NCBI GenBank assembly: GCA_041484525.1
Contig: JBGPHT010000026.1
Coordinates: forward strand, 1 to 64,000
Direction: 5' to 3'
DNA length: 64,000 nucleotides
From: JBGPHT01 sp041484525
GTDB lineage: Bacteria; Acidobacteriota; Terriglobia; Bryobacterales; Bryobacteraceae
The translations under genes and the position numbers were made by a program. Positions 44,411 to 56,139 of this stretch are shown here, one piece after another (position 1 is the first letter of the stretch; each line of letters starts with the position of its first letter). The notes under the pieces were generated by a model that was given only the letters and a program-made list of their open reading frames with translations, was not told where the DNA came from and did no database searches.

Positions 44411-46996
44411 CTACTTCGCGTCGCGCCAGTTGTCGCCGACGCCGATGTCTACCACCATCGGCACCTTCAAATCCAGCACGCCCTCCATTTCGCGTTTCAC
44501 CAGCTTCGACACCGCGTCCACCTCGCCGGGCGGCGCTTCGAACACCAATTCGTCGTGCACCTGGAGCAGCATCGCGGTCTCGAAGCCGCCGGCCTCGAAC
44601 GCGGCGTCGATGCGCACCATCGCCAGCTTGATCAGGTCGGCCGCGGTACCTTGCAGCGGCGAGTTGACGGCGGTCCGTTCCGCGAAGCCGCGCGCGTTGG
44701 GGTTGCGGCTGTTGATGTCGGGGATGGGACGCTCGCGGCCAAACAGCGTGCGCGTGATGCCCGTCTGCCGCACCTCGGCCTTCGTCTCTTCGATGAACCG
44801 CTTCACGCCGGTGTAGCGGGCGAAGTAATTGTCGATGTACCTCTGCGCCTCGCCGCGCGCGATGCCGAGCTGCGCCGCCAAGCCGAACGAGCTGATGCCG
44901 TAGACGATGCCGAAGTTGACGGCCTTGGCCTCGCGGCGCGCTTCGGGCGTAACCATCAGCGGCGGTACACCGAGCACCTCCGCCGCCGTGCGCGTGTGAA
45001 TGTCCTCGCCATCGCGGAAGGCCTCGATCAGCAGCGGATCGCCGGACATGTGGGCGAGCAGGCGCAGCTCGATCTGCGAATAATCCGCCACCAGCAGTTT
45101 CCAGCCCTCGCGCGGCACGAACGCGGCGCGGATCTCCCGTCCCAGAGCCGTGCGGATGGGGATGTTCTGCAAATTCGGATTCGAGGACGAGAGCCGGCCC
45201 GTCGCCGCGCCGGTCTGGTTGAAGCTGGTATGCAGGCGGTGCGTGCGAGGATCGAGCAGCGCCGGAAGCGAGTCCACGTACGTGCCCTTGAGCTTCGTGA
45301 GCTGGCGGTATTCGAGCACCTTGCGGACGATTTCGTGCTCCGGCGCGAGATCGTCCAGAACGTCGGCGGCGGTCGAGATCGTCTTGCCCTTGCCATATTT
45401 CACCGGCGCCGGTAGCTTGAGATCCTCGAACAGCACCTTGCCGAGCTGCTGCGGCGAACTGATGTTGAACGGCTTTCCGGCGAGTGCGTGAACTTCGCCG
45501 GTGAGCCGTGCGATCTCGGTCTCCATCATCTCCGAAAGGCGCTTCAGTTCGGTGGTGTCGATGCGCACGCCGGTCCGCTCCATGCGGGCCAGCACGCGCG
45601 TCAGCGGCAGCTCGATGGTCGAGTACAACTCGCGCAGCTTACGGTCGTCCATGGCGGGCGAGAGCTGCCGCCAGAGTTCGAGCGTGATATCGGCGCGCTG
45701 CTCGGGCGAGTGGCCGAGCTTGAGATCGAGCCGCCGCCGCGCCTGCTCGTCGAGCGCGCATCCCCCGGGATCGGCGTCGAGCAAGAAGCCGTAGAGCATC
45801 ACGTCGTGATCGAAGCCGCGGGCGTCGATGCCCATGCGGCCGAGCGCCAGCAGCGCCGATTTTACGTCGCACGCGATCTTGGCGTACTGCGCGTCTTCCA
45901 GCCACGGCTTCAGATGCGCAAGATTCTCCGCTGTAACGGCGCGCGCTTCGCCCGGCTGCCACGCGAGCCCGATGGTGTCGAGTACAAATTCGCCCTCGGC
46001 CGATTCCGCGACCGCCACCGCCGTGGGAGTGCCTTTCGGGATGGCCGCCAGCCAGGCGTGCAGCGCGTCCGGCGTGTCGAGCACGCTGTATTCGCGCGTG
46101 CGCGTGTCCTCGCCGGGGCCCAGTTCCTTGATCAGGCTGTGGAACTCGAGTTCCTTGTAGACCGCCTTGAGCAGCGCGGTATCGTACGGCTGTGTCTTTA
46201 CAGATGCAACGGAGAATTCGATGGGCACGTCAGTCGCAATCGTCGCCAAGCGCTTCGACATGCGGATGCGCTCGACGTTGTTCTGCAGGCTCTCGCGGTA
46301 CGCCTTCCGCTCCACTTCGGCCGCGCGCTCGAGGGTTGCCTCGAGCGAACCGAAGCGCTCGATCAGTTCCTTCGCCCCCTTGTCGCCGATGCCAGGCGCC
46401 CCGGGAATGTTGTCGACAGCATCGCCCTTGAGAGCCAGCAGGTCGGCAACTTGCGCCGGGGTCACGCCCATGAATTCCTTGACCCTGCCGGGGTCATACC
46501 ACTCGTCGTCTTTGGCCGGGTTCAGCATCGAGACGCGATCCGTGACGAGCTGCAGCATGTCCTTGTCGCTCGAAACGATCACCACTTCGAGGCCGTCCTC
46601 CGCCGCGCGCCGTGCGATGGTGCCGATGACATCGTCGGCCTCGAAACCCTTGTATTCGAGAATCGGAATTCGCATAGCTTCGAGCACGCGGCGGATATGC
46701 GGGATCTGCTCGCCGAGGTCGGGCGGCATCTCTTTTCTGTTGGCCTTGTACTCTGCGAACTCCTGAACGCGCTGAGTGGACTCGCCGCTTTCAAACACCG
46801 CCGCCATGTAAGGCGGATCGAACTGCTTGGCGAGTTTCCGCAGCATATTGTTGAAAATGTAAACGGCCTCGGTGGATAGTCCGGTGGCGGTCCGCATGGG
46901 AGGCGCGCCGCTGCGGGCGCGAGCGTGGTAAGCGCGAAAAATGAACCCGAAGGAGTCGATCAAGAACAGTCGCTGATGCGTCACTCGGCCCATCAT
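44411..46996 (-). CDS. polA: DNA polymerase I
   Basis: 861 residues. The 5'-nuclease domain (about 1-290) has LFLIDSFGFIFRAYHA, YKANRKEMP, GFEADDVIGT and SSDKDMLQLV. The 3'-5' exonuclease-like domain (about 300-470) lacks the D-x-E metal-binding motif of Klenow, so proofreading is probably lost. The polymerase domain carries motif A (VADYSQIELRLLAHMSGD), motif B (RREAKAVNFGIVYGISSFGL) and motif C (LLQVHDELVFE). Known roles: Okazaki-fragment processing and repair gap filling. Start is one of two adjacent ATG codons. Confidence 0.97.
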   Translation of the reverse strand: MMGRVTHQRLFLIDSFGFIFRAYHARARSGAPPMRTATGLSTEAVYIFNNMLRKLAKQFDPPYMAAVFESGESTQRVQEFAEYKANRKEMPPDLGEQIPHIRRVLEAMRIPILEYKGFEADDVIGTIARRAAEDGLEVVIVSSDKDMLQLVTDRVSMLNPAKDDEWYDPGRVKEFMGVTPAQVADLLALKGDAVDNIPGAPGIGDKGAKELIERFGSLEATLERAAEVERKAYRESLQNNVERIRMSKRLATIATDVPIEFSVASVKTQPYDTALLKAVYKELEFHSLIKELGPGEDTRTREYSVLDTPDALHAWLAAIPKGTPTAVAVAESAEGEFVLDTIGLAWQPGEARAVTAENLAHLKPWLEDAQYAKIACDVKSALLALGRMGIDARGFDHDVMLYGFLLDADPGGCALDEQARRRLDLKLGHSPEQRADITLELWRQLSPAMDDRKLRELYSTIELPLTRVLARMERTGVRIDTTELKRLSEMMETEIARLTGEVHALAGKPFNISSPQQLGKVLFEDLKLPAPVKYGKGKTISTAADVLDDLAPEHEIVRKVLEYRQLTKLKGTYVDSLPALLDPRTHRLHTSFNQTGAATGRLSSSNPNLQNIPIRTALGREIRAAFVPREGWKLLVADYSQIELRLLAHMSGDPLLIEAFRDGEDIHTRTAAEVLGVPPLMVTPEARREAKAVNFGIVYGISSFGLAAQLGIARGEAQRYIDNYFARYTGVKRFIEETKAEVRQTGITRTLFGRERPIPDINSRNPNARGFAERTAVNSPLQGTAADLIKLAMVRIDAAFEAGGFETAMLLQVHDELVFEAPPGEVDAVSKLVKREMEGVLDLKVPMVVDIGVGDNWRDAK

Positions 46997-47183
46997 ACTA
47001 TTGCGCCCTGGCTCCGAACCGGCTTAAGTCGCGGTCGCCAACCGGGGTATTCCAGCAACAATGCACCTGCAAAGTGTAGCGTTTTGGACACGGTAGCGGC
47101 TTCGTAAGTTGTTGTTCTAAAATGCCTTGAACTTAGGATGGCGAGTTGCTCTAATAGAGTTTTCAACATGCTGGAGCCAGCCT

Positions 47184-48071
47184 TTGCGCTTTGAGACGAC
47201 GGTACACCGCCCTGTCGAGGCCAGTGGTGTGGGGTTGCACAGCGGGGTGCCGGTGCGCATCCGCATTCTGCCGGCCCCGGTTTCCACCGGTATCGTTTTC
47301 CTCCGCACCGACCTGGATAATTTCCCGATCCCCGCCAGTTGGCGGCACGTCGCGCGCGTCAGCTACGCCACCAGTTTGATGCGGCAAGGCGTGCTGATCT
47401 CGACCACCGAGCACCTGCTCAGCGTGCTTTATTCGATGGGGATCGATAATGCGTATATCGAGATCGACAACCTCGAAGTGCCGATTCTCGACGGCAGCGG
47501 CCTGCCCTTCGTGAAGCTGATCGAGCAAGCCGGCACGCGGCAGTACCGGCGCAAGCGGCGCTACCTGCGCATCCGCCGTCCGATTTCCGTGGAGGACAAA
47601 GGCAAACGCATCAGCATCCTTCCCGCCGAGAGCTTCCGCCTGACTTGCGACACCGACTACCCCGCACCCGTGGGGAAGCAATCGCTCGAACTCGAAGTCA
47701 CGCCCGAGCGGTACGCCAGCGAGCTCGCATTTGCGCGCACCTTCGGTTGGGAGGGCGACCTCGCCCAGATGCGCGATATGGGCCTGATCCGCGGCGCGAC
47801 GCTCGAAAACGCCGTGTGCTTCACGCCCGAGGGAGTGTTGAATCCGATGGGCCTGCGCGCACCCGATGAGTGCTGCCGCCACAAAGCGCTCGACCTGATC
47901 GGTGACCTGGCGCTGCTGGGCCGCCCGCTGCTGGGCCATGTGATCGCCGAGCGCGCCGGCCACGCCATGCACGCGGCGCTGGTAGCCCGGATCATGTCGG
48001 ACCCCACGCTGTACGAGATCCTGACGTTCGACCAATTGGCGTCGCGTGTGGCGCAGGCGCTGGTTTCGTAG
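47184..48071 (+). CDS. lpxC: UDP-3-O-acyl-N-acetylglucosamine deacetylase
   Basis: 295 residues. It catalyses the committed zinc-dependent deacetylation in lipid A synthesis. Family blocks: GVGLHSG at the N-terminus, ISTTEHLLSVLYSMGIDN (zinc His about 77), EVPILDGSG, and DECCRHKALDLIGDLALLG with the second His and Asp ligands. The TTG at 47184 is chosen: it gives the family N-terminus (RFETTVHRPV) and has GGAG 7 nt upstream, whereas a TTG at 47127 adds 19 unrelated residues. A TAAAAT -10-like box lies near 47118. Its presence supports an LPS-bearing outer membrane. Confidence 0.95.
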   Translation: MRFETTVHRPVEASGVGLHSGVPVRIRILPAPVSTGIVFLRTDLDNFPIPASWRHVARVSYATSLMRQGVLISTTEHLLSVLYSMGIDNAYIEIDNLEVPILDGSGLPFVKLIEQAGTRQYRRKRRYLRIRRPISVEDKGKRISILPAESFRLTCDTDYPAPVGKQSLELEVTPERYASELAFARTFGWEGDLAQMRDMGLIRGATLENAVCFTPEGVLNPMGLRAPDECCRHKALDLIGDLALLGRPLLGHVIAERAGHAMHAALVARIMSDPTLYEILTFDQLASRVAQALVS

Positions 48072-48076
48072 TCCGG

Positions 48077-48577
48077 CTACTTCTTCGGCCGCGATTCGGG
48101 CGGCACCATGCCATTCACCCGGTAGTAGACCACGAGCTGGCCGTAATGCTCGCCGGCGTGCTCGACGATCGCCATCCACGGGGTGATGGTTTCCTGGAAG
48201 TGCGCGTCCGGAATCTTGCCGAGCGTGTCTTTGGCGTCGCTGATGGATCTTTCCAGCAGCGCCACGATCTCGGCTTTTCCGTGGACCGTCTTGGGATCGA
48301 TCTCGTCCCACTTCACGTTTTCGCCGCGGCCGAATTTCGCGCCGTAGACGTTGCCGGACGCGATGTGGACGATGACATCGCCGAAACTGCGCACGTCTTT
48401 GGCAGGCGCGTAGTTGTACTTCTCTTCCGGAAAGTCCTTGGCCATGTCGAGCACCCGGCGATTGACGTCGCCGAAGTTGTTGCGAACGGCCTGGGCGGGA
48501 GCGGGGAGCTTTCTCGGCGGTTGATTCTGCGCGAGAGCCCCGAACGTGCACAACAAGAGCACCGTTACGAGTTTCAT
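48077..48577 (-). CDS. Exported DinB-family protein
   Basis: 166 residues with a signal peptide (KLVTVLLLCTFGALAQ). The four-helix DinB-like fold shows FPEEKYNYAPAKDVRSFGDVIVHIASGN and EHAGEHYGQLVVYYRVNGMVPPESR (both shown in part: metal-site His in IVHIAS and EHAGEHYGQL). Exported DinB proteins are characteristic of Acidobacteriota; most have unknown substrates and some are thiol-dependent transferases. The ATG at 48577 is preferred over a 283-codon open frame that reads through the neighbouring membrane-protein gene. Confidence 0.85.
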   Translation of the reverse strand: MKLVTVLLLCTFGALAQNQPPRKLPAPAQAVRNNFGDVNRRVLDMAKDFPEEKYNYAPAKDVRSFGDVIVHIASGNVYGAKFGRGENVKWDEIDPKTVHGKAEIVALLERSISDAKDTLGKIPDAHFQETITPWMAIVEHAGEHYGQLVVYYRVNGMVPPESRPKK

Positions 48578-48579
48578 GT

Positions 48580-48897
48580 CTAACTTGGACGCGCAGGATT
48601 GCGTTTGGTGAGAGCCCGTTTGGCCAGAAGGCTGAAAAGATATATCTGCAGCGCCAGGATCGACACCAGCAGCGTGGGGTTGATCCACGCCTGGTTTTGC
48701 GGATTGACCACTGGACCGAAAGCCAGCAGCACCAGGATGCCCGGGAGTTGCGTGATCAGGAAGGGCCATGCCGCGTGTGCCGGCACGTCGTAATGGATCA
48801 ACAGCCAGAGGGGGAGCGCGCCTGTCACAAGTTCGGTGGCGACACCGAGGCATACCGCCTTCCACACCCTGGGACGTATGGCAATTCGCACAGTCAT
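48580..48897 (-). CDS. Small three-helix membrane protein, unknown function
   Basis: 105 residues from the ATG at 48897 (an ATG at 48939 would add 14). Three hydrophobic segments are visible: about 12-34 (KAVCLGVATELVTGALPLWL), 43-65 (AWPFLITQLPGILVLLAFG) and 72-94 (PTLLVSILALQIYLFSLLA), then a basic tail. No family recognised. It lies 2 nt upstream of the DinB gene on the same strand, so the two may be co-expressed. Confidence 0.6.
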   Translation of the reverse strand: MTVRIAIRPRVWKAVCLGVATELVTGALPLWLLIHYDVPAHAAWPFLITQLPGILVLLAFGPVVNPQNQAWINPTLLVSILALQIYLFSLLAKRALTKRNPARPS

Positions 48898-49107
48898 GGC
48901 GCGTTCTGTGAAGTTTATCACTATACAATTTTGGATCAAGACGGGAAACTACCGGACGGAATTACCCTAGTTCGGTCAGTTCGCCAGACGCAATTTATGC
49001 AGTAACGGCCGCGACTTCGTTCTCCACGGCCAGTCGCACTACGTCCTCAATCGAGAGCGGGCGCGCTCTCAGCACCACCATTTCGGCAATACTGGCAGCG
49101 TCCCCCG

Positions 49108-49944
49108 CTACTCGATGGTGAACGTAAATTTAGCTTCGTAAGACTGCCCGCCGACAGCGTCTTTGGCGGTGACCGCAATCGCGTATTCGCCCGGCTTGAT
49201 GTTTTTCTGGAGGTTGATCCCCATGGCTGCGGCGACGTAGCGTTTGGGATAGAACGACTCGGACTGTTCGACGGCGGCCTCAGGCTGAGTCCACAGCACC
49301 TTGCCGCTGGGGGCGATCACCGACGTCACGTAGCTGACGTCGATCTTATTACGCTCGCCGTATTTGAATCCGATGATGTCGAACCTGGCCCAAACCCCAT
49401 CGCCCGGTTTGTAGGCGGATTTTTCGAGCGGCTCGTTGGCGTCCTCAGTGCGATAGAAATGGAAGCCGCGCACGACGAGCGTGTCGCTCGATTCCAACTC
49501 GCGACCGCGCACCTGAACCGGCACGGTCAGCTCGGCTTTAGTCTTGGCGATCAGATCTTCGGCCTTGATCACGATCTTGTAGGTGCCGCTCGCGACCAGC
49601 GGGGGGATGGACACCTCGGTCGAGATCTTGGGCATCCATTCCTTGTCCTGCGGCGAGACTTCGTCAACCAGTTCGTTCTTGTAGATCTCGGTCAGCGGGA
49701 CGCCTTTGGGATCGAAGGCCTGCACGGAATACAGGAGGTGGATTTTCTCTTCGGCCGTTTTCGCCCAGCCGCCGATGCGGCAGGTGAAGAAGAGAGTCTC
49801 GCCAGGAGTGTGTTCGAAGCCCGGGGGGTCGGGGGCGCCGCCCTCGCTCTGCGCGACCATCGGCTTGACGATATCGAGTCCCGCGGCGCTGACAAGGGAA
49901 GGCAGCAGCGCCAGGAGCAGCGCCGGCAATACTAGGAAGCGCAT
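49108..49944 (-). CDS. Secreted protein of unknown function with Ig-like beta domains
   Basis: 278 residues with a signal peptide (RFLVLPALLLALLPSLVSA). The mature region shows two probable beta-sandwich domains. Their repeats have the form ASGTYKIVIKAEDLIAKTKA and KPGEYAIAVTAKDAVGGQSY, a pattern common in adhesion-type or scaffold domains. No catalytic motif seen. It starts 19 nt after the uvrA stop, on the same strand, so it may be read through from uvrA. Confidence 0.65.
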   Translation of the reverse strand: MRFLVLPALLLALLPSLVSAAGLDIVKPMVAQSEGGAPDPPGFEHTPGETLFFTCRIGGWAKTAEEKIHLLYSVQAFDPKGVPLTEIYKNELVDEVSPQDKEWMPKISTEVSIPPLVASGTYKIVIKAEDLIAKTKAELTVPVQVRGRELESSDTLVVRGFHFYRTEDANEPLEKSAYKPGDGVWARFDIIGFKYGERNKIDVSYVTSVIAPSGKVLWTQPEAAVEQSESFYPKRYVAAAMGINLQKNIKPGEYAIAVTAKDAVGGQSYEAKFTFTIE

Positions 49945-49963
49945 CTTGCTTTGATGATAGCGC

Positions 49964-52759
<2,796 letters not shown>

Positions 52760-52780
52760 AGGTGTCTTATGCTTACTACT

Positions 52781-52786
52781 AGTATA
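52781..52786 (-). promoter_or_regulatory. Possible -10 box of uvrA
   Basis: TATACT on the minus strand, 22 nt upstream of the GTG start. The -35 region is not convincing (ATTGTT at 16 nt). The 188 bp between uvrA and the divergent VWA gene also has TATACACTAT on the plus strand near 52916, a possible -10 for the Bat operon. Confidence 0.3.
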
Positions 52787-52947
52787 GCGTCGTGTCCTGA
52801 GCAACAATTCGCATGCTATCCTGTGCACATGCGAGGGCTTTTCCGGAATGCGCCCGCTAGTGGAACTTCCCACCAATCTGGGATTCTGTGTAACTCCCGG
52901 ACGCGTAAACCAGTCCTATACACTATCGCCCCGGTTGACGAGACCTC

Positions 52948-55203
52948 ATGTTTGAATTCCTGTTCAAATACCCGTCGAGCATCTTCCACAAGGGCCAGTT
53001 CGTCCTGCTGACGCCGTGGCCGGTGTGGATACTCGCGGCCGCAATTCTGGCTGCTGCGGGGCTGCTGTTCTGGCACGTACGCCGCAACCGCGGCATGCTG
53101 TCCGGCCTGCGCCCGATCGCCATTTGCCTGCTCGAAACCGGGTTGATCGCGCTGATCCTGTTTCTGCTGTGGCACCCGGCGCTCTCCATCGCCACGCTCC
53201 GGCCCCAGCAGAATGTCGTGGCGGTTTTGGTCGACGATTCGCGCAGCATGAACATCTCCGATCAGTCGGGCACGCGCGAGGCGGCCGCCAAGGCGATCCT
53301 GGATGGCGGCCTGTTGAAGTCGCTCGACCAGAAGTTCCAGGTACGGCTTTACAAGTTCGGCAAGGAAGCGGATCGGATCCAGCGCGCCGACCAACTTACG
53401 GCAGGGGCGCCCGCCTCGCGCATCGGCGAGACGCTGGAGCAGATTCTGGCCGAGTCGTCGTCGCTGCCTCTGGGCGCCATCGTGCTGCTGAGCGACGGCG
53501 CGGATAATTCGGGCGGCATCGATCTGCAAACCATATCGGCGATCCGGCGGCAGCGGATTCCGGTCCACACCATCGGGTTCGGCAAGGAGCACCCCGACCG
53601 CGATATCGAGATTACGGATGTGGTGGTGCCGGCGCGCGCCCTGCCGAAGTCGCGATTGAGCGCTACCGTCACCTTCCAGAACTACGGTCTCTCGGGCACT
53701 CACGCCAAGCTCAACGTGAAGGAGAGCGGGAAGGTGCTGGCGTCGCAGGACGTCACGCTGAAAGCCGACGGCACGCCGCAAACCGAGACCCTGGTATTCA
53801 ACTGCGGCGAGGCCGGGCCGAAGACGCTCGAAGTTGCCCTCGACCCCGTCCCCGGCGAGGAGAACGCCGTCAACAACAAGGTGTCGCGCCTGGTGAACGT
53901 GGAGAACCGCAAGCCGCGCATCCTTTATATCGAGGGTGAGCCGCGCTGGGATTTCAAGTTCATCCGCCGCGCCATCGACGACTATCCGGAGATTGGAATC
54001 GAACTCCCGAGCATGCTGCGGACCACGCAGAACAAGATCCTCCGGCTGGGCATGAAGGACACGAAGGAACTGGAAGACGGCTTCCCTTCCAAGCCCGAGG
54101 AACTGTTCGAATATCAGGGGTTGATCGTCGGCAGCGTGGAAGCCAATTACTTCACGCCCACGCAGCAGCAGATGATCCGCGATTTTGTGGATCGCCGCGG
54201 CGGCGGTCTGCTGCTTTTGGGCGGACGCGCCACGCTCTCCGACGGCGGCTATCCGAATTCGCCGCTCGCCGATCTCGTGCCGACGAAGCTGCCGGAATCG
54301 AGAGGCACGTTCCACCGCGATTTCGTGGGTGTCGAGCTCACGGGTCAGGGCGCGCAGAGCGTCATGTGCCGGCTGGACGAGGATACGGCGCGCAACGCCG
54401 AGCGATGGAAGAAGATGCCGCAGGTGGCCAACTGGCAGGAAGTGGGCGAGCCCAAGCCGGGCGCTACAGTGCTGTTGAACGCCGTGCCTCCAGGGCGGCG
54501 GGCCTCACCGCTGCTGGTGACTCAGAACTACGGCAAGGGGCGCAGCGTTCTGCTCGCTTCCGAAGGAACCTGGCGCTGGAAGATGTGGATGGACCACGCC
54601 GACAAGACGCATGCCACGTTCTGGCAGCAGCTTTTCCGCTACCTGGTGACCGACACGCCGGGTCAGGTGTCGGCGGCCACGCCAAAGACCGTGCTGTCGG
54701 ACGAGACGAAAGTGCCGATCCGCGTCGAGGTGCGGGACAAACAGTTCAAGCCCGTGACGAACGCCAAGGTGCAGGCGCGCTTCCTGCTGCCGGACGGATC
54801 GAGCGCGACTATGGAATTGGGTCCGCAACCGCTCGAAGAGGGCGTTTACTCGGGCGAGTGGACGGCGGAGAAGCCCGGCTCGTATGTGGCCGAGATCATC
54901 GCTGGCCGCGAGCAGGAATCGTTGGGGCACGACATGCTGAGCTTCCGGCGCGAGGACGGCGTGGCGGAGGGCTTCCACACTTCGCAAAACCGCGAGCTGC
55001 TCGAAAAGCTGTCGGAGCAGACCGGCGGCCGGTACTACAAGCCGGCTGACGCGTCCAAGCTCTCGAATGAGATTTCCTATTCGGAAGCCGGAATCACGAC
55101 CAGGGAGACGCGCGACCTGTGGGACATGCCGGTGATTTTCCTGTTGGCGCTGACAATTCGCGGCTCGGAATGGCTGCTGCGGCGCCGCTGGGGCGTGGTA
55201 TGA
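52948..55203 (+). CDS. VWA-domain membrane protein with glutamine-amidotransferase-like domain
   Basis: 751 residues. Membrane helices at about 23-43 and 57-76 are followed by a VWA domain with MIDAS D-x-S-x-S at 96-100 (DDSRS). A CARDB-like beta domain (about 220-320), a ThuA/GATase1-like domain (about 325-530, RILYIEGEPRWDFKFIRRAI and RRGGGLLLLGG) and a further beta domain follow. A C-terminal helix ends in RRRW. This is the COG5426-type arrangement. The divergent neighbour is uvrA; its stop overlaps the start of the caspase-like gene (ATGA), so it opens the operon. Confidence 0.82.
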   Translation: MFEFLFKYPSSIFHKGQFVLLTPWPVWILAAAILAAAGLLFWHVRRNRGMLSGLRPIAICLLETGLIALILFLLWHPALSIATLRPQQNVVAVLVDDSRSMNISDQSGTREAAAKAILDGGLLKSLDQKFQVRLYKFGKEADRIQRADQLTAGAPASRIGETLEQILAESSSLPLGAIVLLSDGADNSGGIDLQTISAIRRQRIPVHTIGFGKEHPDRDIEITDVVVPARALPKSRLSATVTFQNYGLSGTHAKLNVKESGKVLASQDVTLKADGTPQTETLVFNCGEAGPKTLEVALDPVPGEENAVNNKVSRLVNVENRKPRILYIEGEPRWDFKFIRRAIDDYPEIGIELPSMLRTTQNKILRLGMKDTKELEDGFPSKPEELFEYQGLIVGSVEANYFTPTQQQMIRDFVDRRGGGLLLLGGRATLSDGGYPNSPLADLVPTKLPESRGTFHRDFVGVELTGQGAQSVMCRLDEDTARNAERWKKMPQVANWQEVGEPKPGATVLLNAVPPGRRASPLLVTQNYGKGRSVLLASEGTWRWKMWMDHADKTHATFWQQLFRYLVTDTPGQVSAATPKTVLSDETKVPIRVEVRDKQFKPVTNAKVQARFLLPDGSSATMELGPQPLEEGVYSGEWTAEKPGSYVAEIIAGREQESLGHDMLSFRREDGVAEGFHTSQNRELLEKLSEQTGGRYYKPADASKLSNEISYSEAGITTRETRDLWDMPVIFLLALTIRGSEWLLRRRWGVV

Positions 55204-56129
55204 AGTACGCTGCCACTTTGCTGCTCCTGCTGGCAGCCTCCGCACCGGCGGCCACTTATTACGTAACCATCTCCGGTCTCGGAGGCGAGCCCGATTACGA
55301 TCAGCGCTTCAAAATGTGGACCGAAGATATCGACTCCAGCTTGAAGAAGGCAGGCGGAGATGCGGTCGTCGCCACGCTGCAGACTCCTACGCGCGAGGCG
55401 ATTCGCACCAAGTTGGCCGACATCGCGCGGCAGGCGAAGCCGACTGACGGGTTGGTCGTAATGCTGGTCGGCCATGGGTCGTTCGATGGGTTGGAGTACA
55501 AGTTCAACCTGCTGGGTCCCGACATCACGGCGACCGAGTTGGCGGGTCTGCTCGACAAGATTCCGTCCACGCGGCAACTGGTGGTGAACATGACGAGCTG
55601 CAGCGGCGGGTCCATCGAATTCCTGCGCAAGCCCAACCGCATCGTGATCGCTGCCACCAAGACGGGGTCCGAGAAGAACGCCACCGTGTTCGCCAGGTAT
55701 TGGGCGGAAGCGCTGCGCGATCCGGCGGCGGATTCGGACAAGAACGAGACCGTCTCCGCACTCGAGGCGTTTCACTTCGCGCAGCGCAAGACCACCGAAT
55801 CCTTCGATACCCAGAAGCGCCTTTCCACCGAGCACTCGGTTCTCGAAGACACCGGCAAGGGCGAGGGCGAACGCAGTCCGTCTCCTGAAAACGGCGAAGG
55901 CAAACTAGCCGCGCTGTTCCCGGTGGTGCGGCTGGGCGCCAATGCCGCCGCCGCGCGCGACCCCGCCAAGCGGCCGCTGCTCGAAAAGAAGGAACAGATC
56001 GAGCAGGCCATCGACAAGCTGAAGTTCGACAAGACTACGATGGCCCCGGCCGACTACAAGAAGCAATTGACGCAGCTATTGCTCGAGCTCGCGAAAACAC
56101 AGGAGACCCTCGACAAGGGAAGCCAATGA
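55200..56129 (+). CDS. Exported caspase-fold (C13-type) peptidase-like protein
   Basis: 309 residues with a signal peptide (KYAATLLLLLAASAPAA). Residues about 20-170 show a caspase/legumain fold: LVVMLVGHGSFDG with His 92, and VVNMTSCSGGS with Cys 134, the His-Gly...Cys-Ser dyad of clan CD peptidases. The rest is charged, with a probable coiled coil at about 255-305 (KKEQIEQAIDKLKFD). Its ATG overlaps the VWA gene stop. In clan CD the substrate is typically cut after Asn, Asp or Arg; none is predictable. A periplasmic location next to Bat genes is unusual. Confidence 0.7.
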   Translation: MKYAATLLLLLAASAPAATYYVTISGLGGEPDYDQRFKMWTEDIDSSLKKAGGDAVVATLQTPTREAIRTKLADIARQAKPTDGLVVMLVGHGSFDGLEYKFNLLGPDITATELAGLLDKIPSTRQLVVNMTSCSGGSIEFLRKPNRIVIAATKTGSEKNATVFARYWAEALRDPAADSDKNETVSALEAFHFAQRKTTESFDTQKRLSTEHSVLEDTGKGEGERSPSPENGEGKLAALFPVVRLGANAAAARDPAKRPLLEKKEQIEQAIDKLKFDKTTMAPADYKKQLTQLLLELAKTQETLDKGSQ

Positions 56130-56139
56130 GAGGAGCCCG

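Noticed and set aside
45488..46879. 463-codon open frame on the plus strand
   Set aside because: Antisense to polA; no family features.
47127..47183. Longer LpxC start at TTG 47127
   Set aside because: The added 19 residues are outside the family; TTG 47184 has GGAG at the right distance.
48578..48928. N-terminal extension of the DinB protein
   Set aside because: It runs antiparallel in phase through the adjacent membrane-protein gene on the same strand; the signal peptide begins at 48577.
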